A stretch of DNA of 64,000 nt from Candidatus Binataceae bacterium (GCA_035650475.1 DASRHP010000006.1:248001-312000); one strand, 5' to 3'; shown: positions 10,199-18,806, counted from the first letter of the stretch. Notes: generated by a model from the sequence alone, not told the origin. Numbers and translations: made by a program.

Positions 10199-11361
10199 TG
10201 GGTTCGCGGCTCAAGGTCCTGCACGTCGGCAAGTACTACCCGCCCCATCCGGGCGGCATCGAGTCCCACCTGCGGATCCTGTGCGAGGAGCTGTGCAAGA
10301 CGATCGACGTCGAAGTCCTGGTGGCGGGCCCGCGATGGCGCTCGGATTGGTCGGCGCCCGACGGTGTGCCAGTCACCCGGCTGGCGACGCCGCTGACCCT
10401 GCACGGCACCCCGATCGTGCCCGGGATGGTGCGCGCGATACGCCGGGCGCGGCCCGACATCGTCCACCTGCATTTTCCCAACCCGATGGCGGCGCTTGCC
10501 GCCCTGCTGAGTCGGCCTGAGGCGCCGCTGGTGGTGAGCTGGCACAGCGACGTGGTGCGCCAGCGCCGCGCCGCGGCGGCATTTGCTCCACTGCTTGCGC
10601 TGCTGCTGCGCAGATGCGCCGCGATCGTGGTGAGCTCCCCAGCATATATCGACGGTTCAGCCCTGCTTAGCGCCCGTCGCGAGCTTTGCCGGGCGATTCC
10701 CTACGGCATCCGCGCCGACGCCTTCGCGCATCCCGATCGCGCGCGCGTCGGCGAGTTGCGCCGGCGCTTCGGCGAGCGCGTCGTACTCGGGGTCGGCCGC
10801 CTCATCTACTACAAGGGCTTCGAGTACCTGGTGCGCGCGATGGCCGAGGTGCCCGGGACGCTGCTGCTGGCGGGCGACGGTCCGCTGCGCGCGGCGCTTC
10901 AGGCTCAGGCGCGCCGGCTAGGGATCGGCGAGCGAGTCGTGCTGATGGGCGCGGTCAGCGACGCCGACCTATGCGCCTGTTATCACGCCTGCGACGTGTT
11001 CGCGCTGCCTTCGGTCGCGCGCAGCGAGGCTTTCGGGATCGTGCAGCTTGAGGCGATGGCTTGCGGACGTCCGGTGGTCAACACGCTGCTGGATTCGGCC
11101 GTGCCCCACGTCTCACTCGACGGCCTCACTGGACTGACCGTACCTCCGGCCGATACAGGCGCACTGGCAGCGGCGCTGCGCACGCTGCTCGGCGATCCCG
11201 CGCGGCGGGCAGCTATGGGCGAGGCAGCGCGCCGGCGCGTGCGCGAGGAGTTCAGCGCCGAGGTGATGGCGTGCCGCACGCTCGAGCTGTACCGCGAGGT
11301 TGCCGCCGGGGCTAAGCGCGGCCGAGCGCTTCGCGCAGGAAGTTCTCGAGCGTTTGGTTGA
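10198..11361 (+). CDS. Glycosyltransferase family 4 protein, last gene of the cluster
   Basis: This 387-residue protein begins LKVLHVGKYYPPHPGGIESHLRILCEEL, a near-canonical GT4 N-terminus whose KYYPPxxGGIE motif is seen in PimA/WbaZ-type enzymes. The donor motifs are VVLGVGRLIYYKGFEYLVRAM and SEAFGIVQLEAMACGRPVVNT. Start is the ATG at 10198, or the GTG at 10195 inside the GTGATG overlap with the previous gene. The last 50 bases overlap a convergent hydrolase gene on the other strand, with the GT tail (KRGRALRAGSSRAFG) being low-complexity extension beyond the conserved fold. Confidence 0.88.
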   Translation: MGSRLKVLHVGKYYPPHPGGIESHLRILCEELCKTIDVEVLVAGPRWRSDWSAPDGVPVTRLATPLTLHGTPIVPGMVRAIRRARPDIVHLHFPNPMAALAALLSRPEAPLVVSWHSDVVRQRRAAAAFAPLLALLLRRCAAIVVSSPAYIDGSALLSARRELCRAIPYGIRADAFAHPDRARVGELRRRFGERVVLGVGRLIYYKGFEYLVRAMAEVPGTLLLAGDGPLRAALQAQARRLGIGERVVLMGAVSDADLCACYHACDVFALPSVARSEAFGIVQLEAMACGRPVVNTLLDSAVPHVSLDGLTGLTVPPADTGALAAALRTLLGDPARRAAMGEAARRRVREEFSAEVMACRTLELYREVAAGAKRGRALRAGSSRAFG

Positions 11362-12097
11362 ACTCTTCGGGCCGCTCGAAGTACACCGAGTGCCCGGCGC
11401 CGGGAATCCGGATGAAGCGCGCGTGGGGCAGGCGGCGGCGCATCAGCTCCATCAACGCGGGCGGCGTCAGCACGTCTTCCTCGCCCACGACAAGCATCGT
11501 CGGAATCCGCCGCTCGACGAGCACGTCGGGATTGTGGCGCATTTCGAAGAGCTTGCCCATCAGATCGGATGGTACCTCTAGGTTGAGCGCCGAGATCTCG
11601 CGGTAGAGAAACGCGCGTGCGGGGTCGCGCCGCTCGAGATCGGCGCCGATCGCGCGCGTCAGGACATCGCCGAGTCCGCCCGGCGCGCTCTCGCGCAGCC
11701 GGCGAAATTCCGCGATCACGGCCGGATCGTCCATTCCCGCGGCGGTGTCGCACAGCACCAGCGCGCGCGTACGCTCCGGATAGGCCGCGGCGAAGCCGAG
11801 CACGGTCCACCCGCCCATCGACTGTCCCGCCAGCGCCGCGCGCTCGATGCCGAGATGGTCGAGCAGGGCGCGCAGGTCGTCAACGAAGGCCTGCGCGCCC
11901 GGGCCGCCGGGCCGCTCGCGTGAAAGGCCGAAGCCGCGATGGTCGAACGTAACGCATCGATAGGAGTGCGCGAGCACGGGGATCTGCTGCCACCAGCTCA
12001 GGTGGCTGCCGCCCGCGCCGTGGGCGAACACCAGCGCCGGCCCCTCGCCGTGTACTTCGTAGTAGAGCTCGATGCCGTTGATTTCCGCGAGCGCCAT
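11312..12097 (-). CDS. Alpha/beta hydrolase
   Basis: This 261-residue alpha/beta hydrolase has an oxyanion-hole motif HGAGGSHLSW near residue 26, the nucleophile elbow GQSMGG near residue 92, and an acid within VVGEEDVLTP. The catalytic histidine lies in PGAGHSVYFERPEEF near the C-terminus. These are complete for an esterase, lactonase or C-C hydrolase of the AB_hydrolase_1 group. ATG at 12097 is chosen because homology starts with LAEINGIELYYEVHG; the open frame upstream is arginine-rich and not convincing. It converges on, and overlaps by 50 bases, the last glycosyltransferase gene. The substrate is unknown. Confidence 0.85.
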   Translation of the reverse strand: MALAEINGIELYYEVHGEGPALVFAHGAGGSHLSWWQQIPVLAHSYRCVTFDHRGFGLSRERPGGPGAQAFVDDLRALLDHLGIERAALAGQSMGGWTVLGFAAAYPERTRALVLCDTAAGMDDPAVIAEFRRLRESAPGGLGDVLTRAIGADLERRDPARAFLYREISALNLEVPSDLMGKLFEMRHNPDVLVERRIPTMLVVGEEDVLTPPALMELMRRRLPHARFIRIPGAGHSVYFERPEEFNQTLENFLREALGRA

Positions 12098-12279
12098 CGC
12101 GCGCCCTCCGCTTTGGCCCCCGCGCCGCACCCGCACCCGTGCGCGTGTGCGGGGTCCCTCCCCGGCAACGGGAGCCATCGAGTCCATAGCGCGGCGAGCG
12201 CGGCGCTGGCAAGCGCCCGCGCCTGCAAAGTGACCGCGCTCCCGTGTAAGCTGCATTGATACGAAAGGCGGCTCTGCGC

Positions 12280-14151
12280 ATGGCGCTTCGGATCGAGGAC
12301 TACGCGCTAATCGGCAATATGCATACGGCCGCGCTGGTCGGCATCGACGGTTCGCTCGACTGGCTGTGCGTGCCGCGCTTCGATTCGCCCGCATGCTTCG
12401 CCGCGCTGTTGGGCGAACCGCACAACGGACGCTGGCTGATCGCGCCGCGCGACCAGCCGCACAGTGTGCGCCGGCGCTACCGCGGCCATACGCTGGTGCT
12501 CGAAACGGAGTTCCGATGTGCGGGTGGCGCCGTCGCGGTGATCGACTTCATGCCGGTGGCCGAACGCACTGGCAAGGTGGACGTCGTGCGCATGCTGGAG
12601 GGGCGCCAGGGGCGAGTCGCGATGCGCACCGAGCTGGTGTTGCGCTTCGATTACGGCCGCGTGATCCCCTGGGTGACGCGCCGGCCCTATGGCCTGCGCG
12701 CGATCGCCGGCCCCGACGCAATCCAGCTGCGCTCGCCGATCGCGCTGCGCGGCGAGGACTTCAGAACCGTCGGCGAGTTCGAGGTCGCCGCCGGCGAGCG
12801 CGTCGCCTTCGTGATGACGCGCTACGCCTCGCATCTGGGCGAGCCGCACGGGCGCGATCCGGTCGCGATGCTGCGCGAGACCGAGGAGTGGTGGCAGCAA
12901 TGGTCGGCGCGCTGCACGCTCGGCGGACCATGGCGCGAGGCCGTCATCCGCTCGCTCATCACGCTCAAGGCGCTGACCTACCGCCCCACCGGCGCGATCG
13001 TCGCCGCGCCCACGACCTCGCTGCCCGAGAAGATCGGCGGCGTGCGCAACTGGGACTACCGCTACTGCTGGGTGCGCGACGCCACTTTCACGCTCTATGC
13101 GCTGTTGAGCGCAGGCTACACTGAGGAGGCGCGTGCCTGGCGCCAGTGGCTGCTGCGCGCCGCCGCCGGCCATCCGCAGGAGCTGCAAATCCTCTACGGC
13201 CTCGCCGGCGAGCGTCGGATCACCGAGTTCGAGGTCCCGTGGCTCGGGGGCTACGAGGGCAGCCGCCCGGTGCGGATCGGCAATGCGGCACACGAACAAT
13301 TCCAGCTCGACGTTTACGGCGAGCTGATCGACGCGCTCCACGTCGCGCGGCGCTACGGGATGCGCTGCGATAACGACGCCTGGCAGATGCAGCGCGTGCT
13401 GCTCGACTTTCTCGAATCGGCCTGGGAACAGCCCGACGAAGGCATCTGGGAGGTGCGCGGCCCGCGCCGCCCATTCGTCCATTCGCGCGTGATGGCGTGG
13501 GTGGCGGTCGATCGCGCGGTCAAGGAGGTCGAGCGGATGGGGGTCGAAGGGCCGCTCGAGCGCTGGCGCGCGCTGCGCGACCGCATCCACGACGACGTCT
13601 GCCGCCACGGCTACAACCCGACGCGCCGCGCTTTCGTTCAGTACTACGGCGCGCAGGCGCTCGACGCCGCGTTGCTCATGATTCCGCTGGTCGGCTTCCT
13701 GCCCGCGACCGACCCGCGCGTGGTCGGCACGGTCGAGGCGATCCAGCGCGAGCTGATGGCCGACGGGATGGTGCGCCGCTATTCCGAGGCGCAGAATGTT
13801 GACGGCCTGCCGCCGGGCGAGGGCGCGTTTTTGCCGTGCACGTTCTGGCTGGTCGATTGCCTGGAAGCGATGGGCCGGCACGAGGAGGCCCATCGCATGT
13901 TCACCCGGCTGCTGGAGCTGCGCAACGACGTGGGCCTGCTTGCCGAAGAGTACGACCCGCAGCTCCGCCGCCAGCTCGGCAACTTCCCGCAAGCCTTTTC
14001 GCACATCGCCCTCATCAACAGCGCCTGCAACCTGACGATGGCGCACGGTCCGGCGCGCCATCGCGCCTCCACCCACGACCGTCCGCAACGCGCGCGGACC
14101 GGAGCGTTGCGAGGCGCTGGAGGGCCCGATGTTGAACCGCGACGAAACTAA
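12280..14151 (+). CDS. Glycoside hydrolase family 15 protein (glucoamylase/trehalase-like)
   Basis: This 623-residue protein begins with IEDYALIGNMHTAALVGIDGSLDWLCVPRFDSPACFAALLG, the conserved N-terminal domain of bacterial GH15 enzymes. The (alpha/alpha)6 domain carries NWDYRYCWVRDATFTL near residue 258. The general-acid region DEGIWEVRG is near 386, and the base region LAEEYDPQLRRQLGNFPQAFSH is near 553. The family hydrolyses terminal alpha-glucosidic bonds in glucans or trehalose and usually lacks a signal peptide, as here. It is transcribed divergently from the hydrolase gene. The last 25 residues are low-complexity arginine-rich tail. A role in glycogen or trehalose turnover is inferred. 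Confidence 0.92.
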   Translation: MALRIEDYALIGNMHTAALVGIDGSLDWLCVPRFDSPACFAALLGEPHNGRWLIAPRDQPHSVRRRYRGHTLVLETEFRCAGGAVAVIDFMPVAERTGKVDVVRMLEGRQGRVAMRTELVLRFDYGRVIPWVTRRPYGLRAIAGPDAIQLRSPIALRGEDFRTVGEFEVAAGERVAFVMTRYASHLGEPHGRDPVAMLRETEEWWQQWSARCTLGGPWREAVIRSLITLKALTYRPTGAIVAAPTTSLPEKIGGVRNWDYRYCWVRDATFTLYALLSAGYTEEARAWRQWLLRAAAGHPQELQILYGLAGERRITEFEVPWLGGYEGSRPVRIGNAAHEQFQLDVYGELIDALHVARRYGMRCDNDAWQMQRVLLDFLESAWEQPDEGIWEVRGPRRPFVHSRVMAWVAVDRAVKEVERMGVEGPLERWRALRDRIHDDVCRHGYNPTRRAFVQYYGAQALDAALLMIPLVGFLPATDPRVVGTVEAIQRELMADGMVRRYSEAQNVDGLPPGEGAFLPCTFWLVDCLEAMGRHEEAHRMFTRLLELRNDVGLLAEEYDPQLRRQLGNFPQAFSHIALINSACNLTMAHGPARHRASTHDRPQRARTGALRGAGGPDVEPRRN

Positions 14152-14223
14152 TGCTCGTTGACGACAATCCGCGAAACGCATAATCAACAAAGGCCTGCAC
14201 CGGAAGCGGGCGGAGGTGGCGGG

Positions 14224-15933
14224 ATGCGGAGGATGGTGCGTTTTCTGCCGTTGCTTTCTCTGACGGCTTTGCTGCCTGCAGCGATATTGAGTGGGACGGC
14301 GGCGGCCGCGGGATGCGCATCGAACCAGCGCAAGCTCGTAATCAGCAACCACAGCTCGCGCAATCTCTGGCTCGGCGGCGGCGGCGGCGCGCTTCGCTCC
14401 GTCTGCGTCGTGGACGCCAACACGAGTTGTCTCGCAGCCGCGGACACGATTAACGCTACGACCGGAGCGTGCAGCTGCGGGACACAGCAGGGAACGCTCG
14501 CATGCCCGGGAACCGCGCAAAGCACGGGCCCGGGAACCAACGGGGGCCTGAACTGCGCCTGCACCTCGGATGTGGAATGCGGTACCGGCGCGGGCTGCAA
14601 CCCGAACACCAACCTGTGCTACTTCCTGCTCCCCAGCAACCCGGTGGCGCACTCGGGCGGGTCGAATCCGTTCACCTGGGAGCTCAAGAAGTCCACGAGT
14701 CCACCGCGGGTGGGCGGATGGGCCGCATTTTGCCTCGACCGGGCGTCGGTGAGCTGGAACGGCACCACGATTCCGTCCGAGGTATGGTGGAGCGGCGGAA
14801 TCTTTGCCCGCACCGGTTGCGACCCCGACGGGACCAACTGCGCCACGGGCGACTGCGGCGCGTCGCCCAACTCGAATTGCAGTGCCGGCGTGGGCGGGAG
14901 TAACCCTGCAACGATCGCCGAGTTTACCTTGCAGACCAAAGCGAATGACTTTTACGACATCAGCGTGATCAACGGCGCGAACGTCGCCGAACAGATGCAG
15001 CCGATTCCCGCGCCGACCGCCGCGCCCGGCTCGGTCTCCGCGGCTTACTGGTGCAAAACCCCGGGGCTGAAGATCTTTCAGGGTGGCAAGTGTAACTGGA
15101 AGTTTGCGGAGTACACGCGCAAGGTGCATTATCCTGCCGGCGAGGTGCACAACTATACTTCTTTTCTGATGGGCACCTCACAACGTTGCTCCACCGCGAA
15201 CACGCCAAACGGGTGCCCGGCTGACTACACCTGCAGCGGCGCGCCCGGCGGATGTTACCTCCGGTGCACTCCGGGGGTTACGACCTGCCCAGGCAGCCTC
15301 AAGTGCCTTCCGGCGCAGGACGGTAACGACTACTGTCAATGCAACGCGGAAGCCGCATGCTCGGGTAAGGGTTACTGCGGTACTCAGTTCATTCCGGGGC
15401 TGGGTATCTATCTGCAGCAGTGCGGAAGCTTCGACGGCTGGTGGAGCGCTGACGACTTTTGCGGCGCTTACCCCAACGCCGATATCGGTCCGCTCCACTG
15501 TGGCGATCTGATAACTGACGGCGACGGCGCGCATCAGACCACGCTCGCTTCGCTGTTTACATGCGCTGCCAAGAACGGCAACAGCGCCGGCAACGCCACT
15601 TCCTGCTACAACCAGGGCACCGCGCAGACTTATCCTGCCACCTGCTGCGGATGCGCCACCTACGATCAGGACGATCCCGACGGATTCAGCAGATTTTGGC
15701 CCAAGAACGGCACCAGCAAGTGCGCGGCGGTCGGCAACATCAGGGCAAACGACGTGGTTTGGGATGCGGAGATCCAGCCGTGGCTGGTCAACCTCAAGCG
15801 GGCATGTCCGACCGCCTATAGCTATCCGTATGACGACCCGACCAGTACGTTTCAATGCCGCGGCAAAGGCGCCGACAATATGCTCGGATATCGGGTGATG
15901 TTCCTGAACCTGCCGAAGCCGCCGGCGCCGTAG
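14224..15933 (+). CDS. Secreted cysteine-rich thaumatin-family protein
   Basis: This 569-residue protein starts at ATG 14224 with CGGAGG upstream, followed by a clear signal peptide of about 27 residues ending near AAAAG. Features of the thaumatin fold are visible. WWSGGIFARTGC is followed by CATGDCG, and then ATIAEFTLQTKANDFYDISVINGANV, which corresponds to the acidic REDDD-cleft region of plant thaumatin-like proteins. There are more than 35 cysteines. A large Cys-rich insertion separates the N-terminal strand (KLVISNHSSRNLWLGGG) from the core, and another follows it. Thaumatin-like proteins are abundant in plants and fungi and rare in bacteria. The function here is unknown; it may bind or act on glucan outside the cell. 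Confidence 0.75.
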   Translation: MRRMVRFLPLLSLTALLPAAILSGTAAAAGCASNQRKLVISNHSSRNLWLGGGGGALRSVCVVDANTSCLAAADTINATTGACSCGTQQGTLACPGTAQSTGPGTNGGLNCACTSDVECGTGAGCNPNTNLCYFLLPSNPVAHSGGSNPFTWELKKSTSPPRVGGWAAFCLDRASVSWNGTTIPSEVWWSGGIFARTGCDPDGTNCATGDCGASPNSNCSAGVGGSNPATIAEFTLQTKANDFYDISVINGANVAEQMQPIPAPTAAPGSVSAAYWCKTPGLKIFQGGKCNWKFAEYTRKVHYPAGEVHNYTSFLMGTSQRCSTANTPNGCPADYTCSGAPGGCYLRCTPGVTTCPGSLKCLPAQDGNDYCQCNAEAACSGKGYCGTQFIPGLGIYLQQCGSFDGWWSADDFCGAYPNADIGPLHCGDLITDGDGAHQTTLASLFTCAAKNGNSAGNATSCYNQGTAQTYPATCCGCATYDQDDPDGFSRFWPKNGTSKCAAVGNIRANDVVWDAEIQPWLVNLKRACPTAYSYPYDDPTSTFQCRGKGADNMLGYRVMFLNLPKPPAP

Positions 15934-15969
15934 TGGAGCCCTCCCGGTAGCCGGCGTTCATGCGCGGGT

Positions 15970-16521
15970 TCACTCTCTGCCGCTCGGAGTAGCCGGCGTG
16001 ACGGATGACGGCGGCGAGCTTTCGCTCGCGTAACGCGCGCGCAAGCGCCGGGTTCCGCCCTCGCGCTGCCATAGGTCGACCACGAACGAAGTCGAGGCGC
16101 ACTCGCGCCCGTCGCAGAGCGCGCGCCGGGCTTCCACGAAGCTAACGACGGCGGCCTCACCTATCGTTTCGACCGCCATCTGGCGAATCTCGAATGACCG
16201 CACGTTGCCGCTCAGCACCTTGTCCATCCACCGCTCGAGCGGAATCGGAGCGCCCGGCGGCGCGGGCGTCCACTCCTCGAAGTCCGGCGACAGGAGCTTG
16301 TTGAGCGCGGCCTTGTCCTTGCGCTGAATCGCGAGGTTGAGTCGCGATTCCAGATCGGAGAATTCGGCGACGAGCCGCGTGGTGGTAACAATGCGCCCGG
16401 CCGGGGCCGCCTGCGCAAGGACGGGCGACCGAAGCAGGCAAGGCGCAAGCAGCGCGAGGGAGATCGCGGCGCTCCGCACCGAGAGCGCTCGCAGGAGCGC
16501 GGCATAACCCGCTTGATGCAT
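15970..16521 (-). CDS. Exported NTF2-like/SnoaL-like protein
   Basis: The 183-residue product has a basic, hydrophobic N-terminus with a signal-peptide-like stretch (residues about 12-40) ending near AQAAP. An NTF2-like fold follows, with DLESRLNLAIQRKDKAALNKLLSPDFEEWTP, a pattern of the DUF4440/SnoaL group in which a helix precedes the strand carrying the pocket residues. Later strands (AAVVSFVEARRAL and TSFVVDLWQREGG) complete the cone. No catalytic residue can be assigned. Start at ATG 16521 is chosen for the signal peptide; the frame extends further upstream but into the tail of the next gene. Confidence 0.6.
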   Translation of the reverse strand: MHQAGYAALLRALSVRSAAISLALLAPCLLRSPVLAQAAPAGRIVTTTRLVAEFSDLESRLNLAIQRKDKAALNKLLSPDFEEWTPAPPGAPIPLERWMDKVLSGNVRSFEIRQMAVETIGEAAVVSFVEARRALCDGRECASTSFVVDLWQREGGTRRLRARYASESSPPSSVTPATPSGRE

Positions 16522-16562
16522 CGCCTCACGGGGAGACGATACGCTTTGCTGAACGGAACACG

Positions 16563-17552
16563 CTACCTGGTGTAGAAGGGGCCGCCCAACAGCTGCTCGC
16601 AGCCGCCGCCGCCTGCGTTTTCCCAGTTCATCTGGATCAGCCAATGCAACCCCGCAATCGTCTGATTGTACACCGAACCGTTGCTTTCAGTCGTGGTTGG
16701 CCCGAACTTCCATGCGCACTTGTCGGCGTTCTCGTAGCCGCGCGTGTCGTACCATGCGTTGAGATCGGGGTCGCTGATCATTTCCTCCGACTCATGCGCC
16801 ATCACTGACGCCATGCCGTCGGCGCCGGTATCATTGTTCGGGCTCGCGCTCGTTTGCCATTCGCACGCCGACGGGCATCGGTCCGGATTGCCGACGAACG
16901 AGTACTTGATGTCGTTTCCCCCGATGTTGGCGCGCGTGTGCCAGCCACAATACTGGGTACAGAAACCGGAAGTCTCGGTAACGTCAGAAGAAGTAAGAAC
17001 AAAGTAGATTCCGTTGGGGTCGCTGGGCAAAGCGCCATTCTTGAGCGCTGTTGCAACCACCGCCTGTACCTGAGAGTCGCTTAGCCTCTTCCCCTGCGAG
17101 TAGCTATCAGTGATCGAGCTCGCCAACGCGAGGTCGCCGGAGACGCTGGTTTTGGCGCCGCTGACGACCTCGTAATACGTGCTGTCAATCAACTCGTAGC
17201 CCGACCCGCCGATTCCGTTGTTCCCGAAAAGCGTTTCGAGCAGGGCGACGGTAGTTTGGCTGTCCGAGGGCAAAGCTCCGATCGTAGTGTTAGTCCCCCA
17301 GTTCCCGTACCAGATGAAATAGACTTTGGGCGTGCCGACCATCACCGGGCCGCCGTGGTAGTTGATGCCGTTGCCCTTGAGGGTCGTCTTGGGCGCGTTG
17401 GCTCGCTGCTGCCCCCAGCCCTTGCCGGTGGGAACCAGATGGCTGGCGTCACGCACGGTTTCCGCGCCCGCGTTGGCAATCCAGAACGCGCCTGCAAGCA
17501 GAATGGCAATAGTATTGGTCAGGTTTTTTGTAATTCGGCGGTTTTGGAACAC
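16563..17552 (-). CDS. Secreted EXORDIUM/phosphate-induced protein-like protein
   Basis: This 329-residue protein has a cleavable signal peptide (FQNRRITKNLTNTIAILLAG..NAGAE). NYHGGPVMVGTPKVYFIWYGNW near residue 65 is the signature of the plant EXORDIUM/PHI-1 family (PF04674). Other matching segments are CGWHTRANIGGNDIKYSFVGNP and VMAHESEEMISDPDLNAWYD, the latter resembling the HELAE-type segment of the family with an H-E-x2-E pattern. GTG at 17552 is the only start that includes the signal peptide. In plants these secreted proteins promote growth under carbon or brassinosteroid control; bacterial roles are unknown. It is convergent with the thaumatin-like gene, with one small gene between them. 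Confidence 0.8.
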   Translation of the reverse strand: MFQNRRITKNLTNTIAILLAGAFWIANAGAETVRDASHLVPTGKGWGQQRANAPKTTLKGNGINYHGGPVMVGTPKVYFIWYGNWGTNTTIGALPSDSQTTVALLETLFGNNGIGGSGYELIDSTYYEVVSGAKTSVSGDLALASSITDSYSQGKRLSDSQVQAVVATALKNGALPSDPNGIYFVLTSSDVTETSGFCTQYCGWHTRANIGGNDIKYSFVGNPDRCPSACEWQTSASPNNDTGADGMASVMAHESEEMISDPDLNAWYDTRGYENADKCAWKFGPTTTESNGSVYNQTIAGLHWLIQMNWENAGGGGCEQLLGGPFYTR

Positions 17553-17680
17553 GTTGCCCCCCGGGGAAATGAAATTTTAGCTTACGTCGTCGAAGAACTA
17601 TCCTTCTGTCGTTTTGGATGCAATAACTGCGATGAAGCTTCCCTTGCCCAAGCGCGGCGGTACCGCCGTCTGTGCCGAGC

Positions 17681-17709
17681 TTGGGCAGATCAGCGGCCTG
17701 TGCTATGAG
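17681..17709 (+). promoter_or_regulatory. Possible sigma70-type promoter of selC
   Basis: TTGGGC at 17681-17686 and TATGAG at 17704-17709 are separated by 17 bases and lie 33 bases before the mature tRNA-Sec 5' end. Matches to consensus are 3/6 and 4/6, so this is a weak prediction supported mainly by spacing and position. Confidence 0.3.
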
Positions 17710-17742
17710 GAAGGCCCGAATTTCGAGGACTTTCCTCTGTGC

Positions 17743-17838
17743 GGAGGAGGAAGGGGCCCGGTGGCCCCACCGGTCTTCAAAACCGGCTTGGCGGGCATTG
17801 CGCTCGCCGGAAGGTTCGACTCCTTCCCCCCTCCGCCA
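17743..17838 (+). tRNA. selC: tRNA-Sec (UCA anticodon)
   Basis: The sequence folds as a selenocysteine tRNA, with an 8-bp acceptor stem (17743-17750 with 17827-17834). Two unpaired As are followed by a 6-bp D stem GGGGCC/GGCCCC closed by a 4-base loop CGGT. The anticodon stem CCGGT/ACCGG holds loop CTTCAAA with anticodon TCA. A long variable arm (about 17780-17810) is followed by T arm GAAGG-TTCGACT-CCTTC, discriminator G and an encoded CCA. The extended acceptor, long D stem with short loop and UCA anticodon are diagnostic of bacterial tRNA-Sec. One A:C mismatch occurs at acceptor position 6. It reads UGA as selenocysteine with SelB, and a UGA-containing gene lies at 57134-57994. selA and selB are not adjacent. 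Confidence 0.95.
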
Positions 17839-18150
17839 ATCGACCTGCCGCGATGAACGAGACGGCTAGCAACGCGCTTCGAAGAGGTCTCATGCTCGCC
17901 ACGCTCCTGCGTTGAGAGCAGGCGGCCTTTGTTGCGCTACCGCCACGCCTGAGAGCGTCGTGCCTCTTAGCGTCTGTCTTCGAAAGGGAAAGCTTGAAAA
18001 AGCCGATGGCGCGACGCTTGCTCAGCTTAGATCGGAAACCTGAGCTGAGGGCGGCTCGCGGAGGGGTCCATCTGACAGCCATGCGAGCCGGGGCGCGGTT
18101 ACAGCCGCGAAGATAAGGATCTCTGTCCGTGTCCGAAGCGAGGTCCAACT
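17839..18150. other. Intergenic stretch without a recognised gene
   Basis: About 310 bases between selC and a small membrane protein gene. Open frames here have poor codon bias, and no hairpin followed by a T run is obvious. I see nothing I can support in it. Confidence 0.5.
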
Positions 18151-18345
18151 ATGTGGCGGATCGGGCTTCTGACCGTCCTGGTCGTCGTGCTGACCAGTGG
18201 ACTCGGCACAATAATCGTCCTCCTTCGAATCATTCCGCTTGACGCCGACGCGCGCTTTCCTCTGGCGGTGACGTTCAGCGTGATGGTTCTGGCAGGATCA
18301 ATTGCCAGCGGAGTATTGATGCGGCTGGCGCAACGGGGCTCGTAA
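18151..18345 (+). CDS. Small two-helix membrane protein
   Basis: This 64-residue product has two strongly hydrophobic segments (residues about 5-27 and 38-58) separated by a short loop RIIPLDADARFP, and it ends in RLAQRGS. Codon use favours G or C in third positions, consistent with coding. No family is recognised. It is the first of three small genes in the same direction after selC. An integral inner-membrane location is inferred from hydrophobicity alone. Confidence 0.45.
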   Translation: MWRIGLLTVLVVVLTSGLGTIIVLLRIIPLDADARFPLAVTFSVMVLAGSIASGVLMRLAQRGS

Positions 18346-18374
18346 AGCCCCTGGTCTGCCGTCCGGGCAAGGCG

Positions 18375-18632
18375 ATGATAGCTGACGAAGAAACTGGGCC
18401 CGGCCTCTCGGATACAAGATTTCCTGCCGCGGAAGCATTTCGGCCCGCGCTCGCGGTCGTGAGTTTCGTACTCATGGAAGTTGGCGCTCTGCGCAGCGGT
18501 GGAACTCGATTGCTGACCGACCGGGCGTTCGAGGCGGGATTCTTTCTGGGCCTTGTCTGGTGCGGGATAGCGGTGGGCAGACTCCTGGCCGGACTACTCA
18601 CCGGAGTTTCTCACGCTCAGCGAAGGCGGTAG
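18375..18632 (+). CDS. Small hypothetical protein, probably membrane-associated
   Basis: This 85-residue frame contains two moderately hydrophobic stretches (around residues 23-38 and 54-76, the latter AGFFLGLVWCGIAVGRLLAGLL), with an acidic N-terminus and a basic C-terminus. It starts 29 bases after the previous small gene and ends 24 bases before the next. I do not recognise a family. Coding status rests on hydrophobic pattern, spacing and orientation, so it is tentative. Confidence 0.35.
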   Translation: MIADEETGPGLSDTRFPAAEAFRPALAVVSFVLMEVGALRSGGTRLLTDRAFEAGFFLGLVWCGIAVGRLLAGLLTGVSHAQRRR

Positions 18633-18656
18633 TCTGAAGCGGCGGGGTGTTCAGCG

Positions 18657-18806
18657 ATGGCCGAGTACCAGGGCTACGTGATCAAACAGAACCCTGATAC
18701 CGGGAGATGGGAGATCTTCTGGGAGAGTCGCAAGCAGAACGGTGATTTCGCGCGCGAAGCCGACGCCGAGCAGTGGATCGACGATCAGATGCCCCTCAAC
18801 AGATGA
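18657..18806 (+). CDS. Small hypothetical protein, 49 residues
   Basis: The ATG at 18657 opens a 49-residue frame containing GYVIKQNPDTGRWEIFWESR and ending in DAEQWIDDQMPLNR. The alternating hydrophobic and charged pattern with several tryptophans resembles small single-sheet cytoplasmic proteins. The AREADAEQWIDDQ stretch is helix-like. Codons strongly favour G/C in the third position. No family is recognised. It is easily missed because of its length. Confidence 0.5.
   Translation: MAEYQGYVIKQNPDTGRWEIFWESRKQNGDFAREADAEQWIDDQMPLNR

Noticed and set aside
12307..15150. 947-codon open frame on the minus strand
   Set aside because: It is antisense to the GH15 and thaumatin-like genes, which have clear domains. 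The frame mirrors their codon bias and shows no motifs.
17614..17856. 80-codon plus-strand frame over the tRNA-Sec gene
   Set aside because: It overlaps the structured tRNA, and its product has no homologous features; the tRNA explains the sequence.
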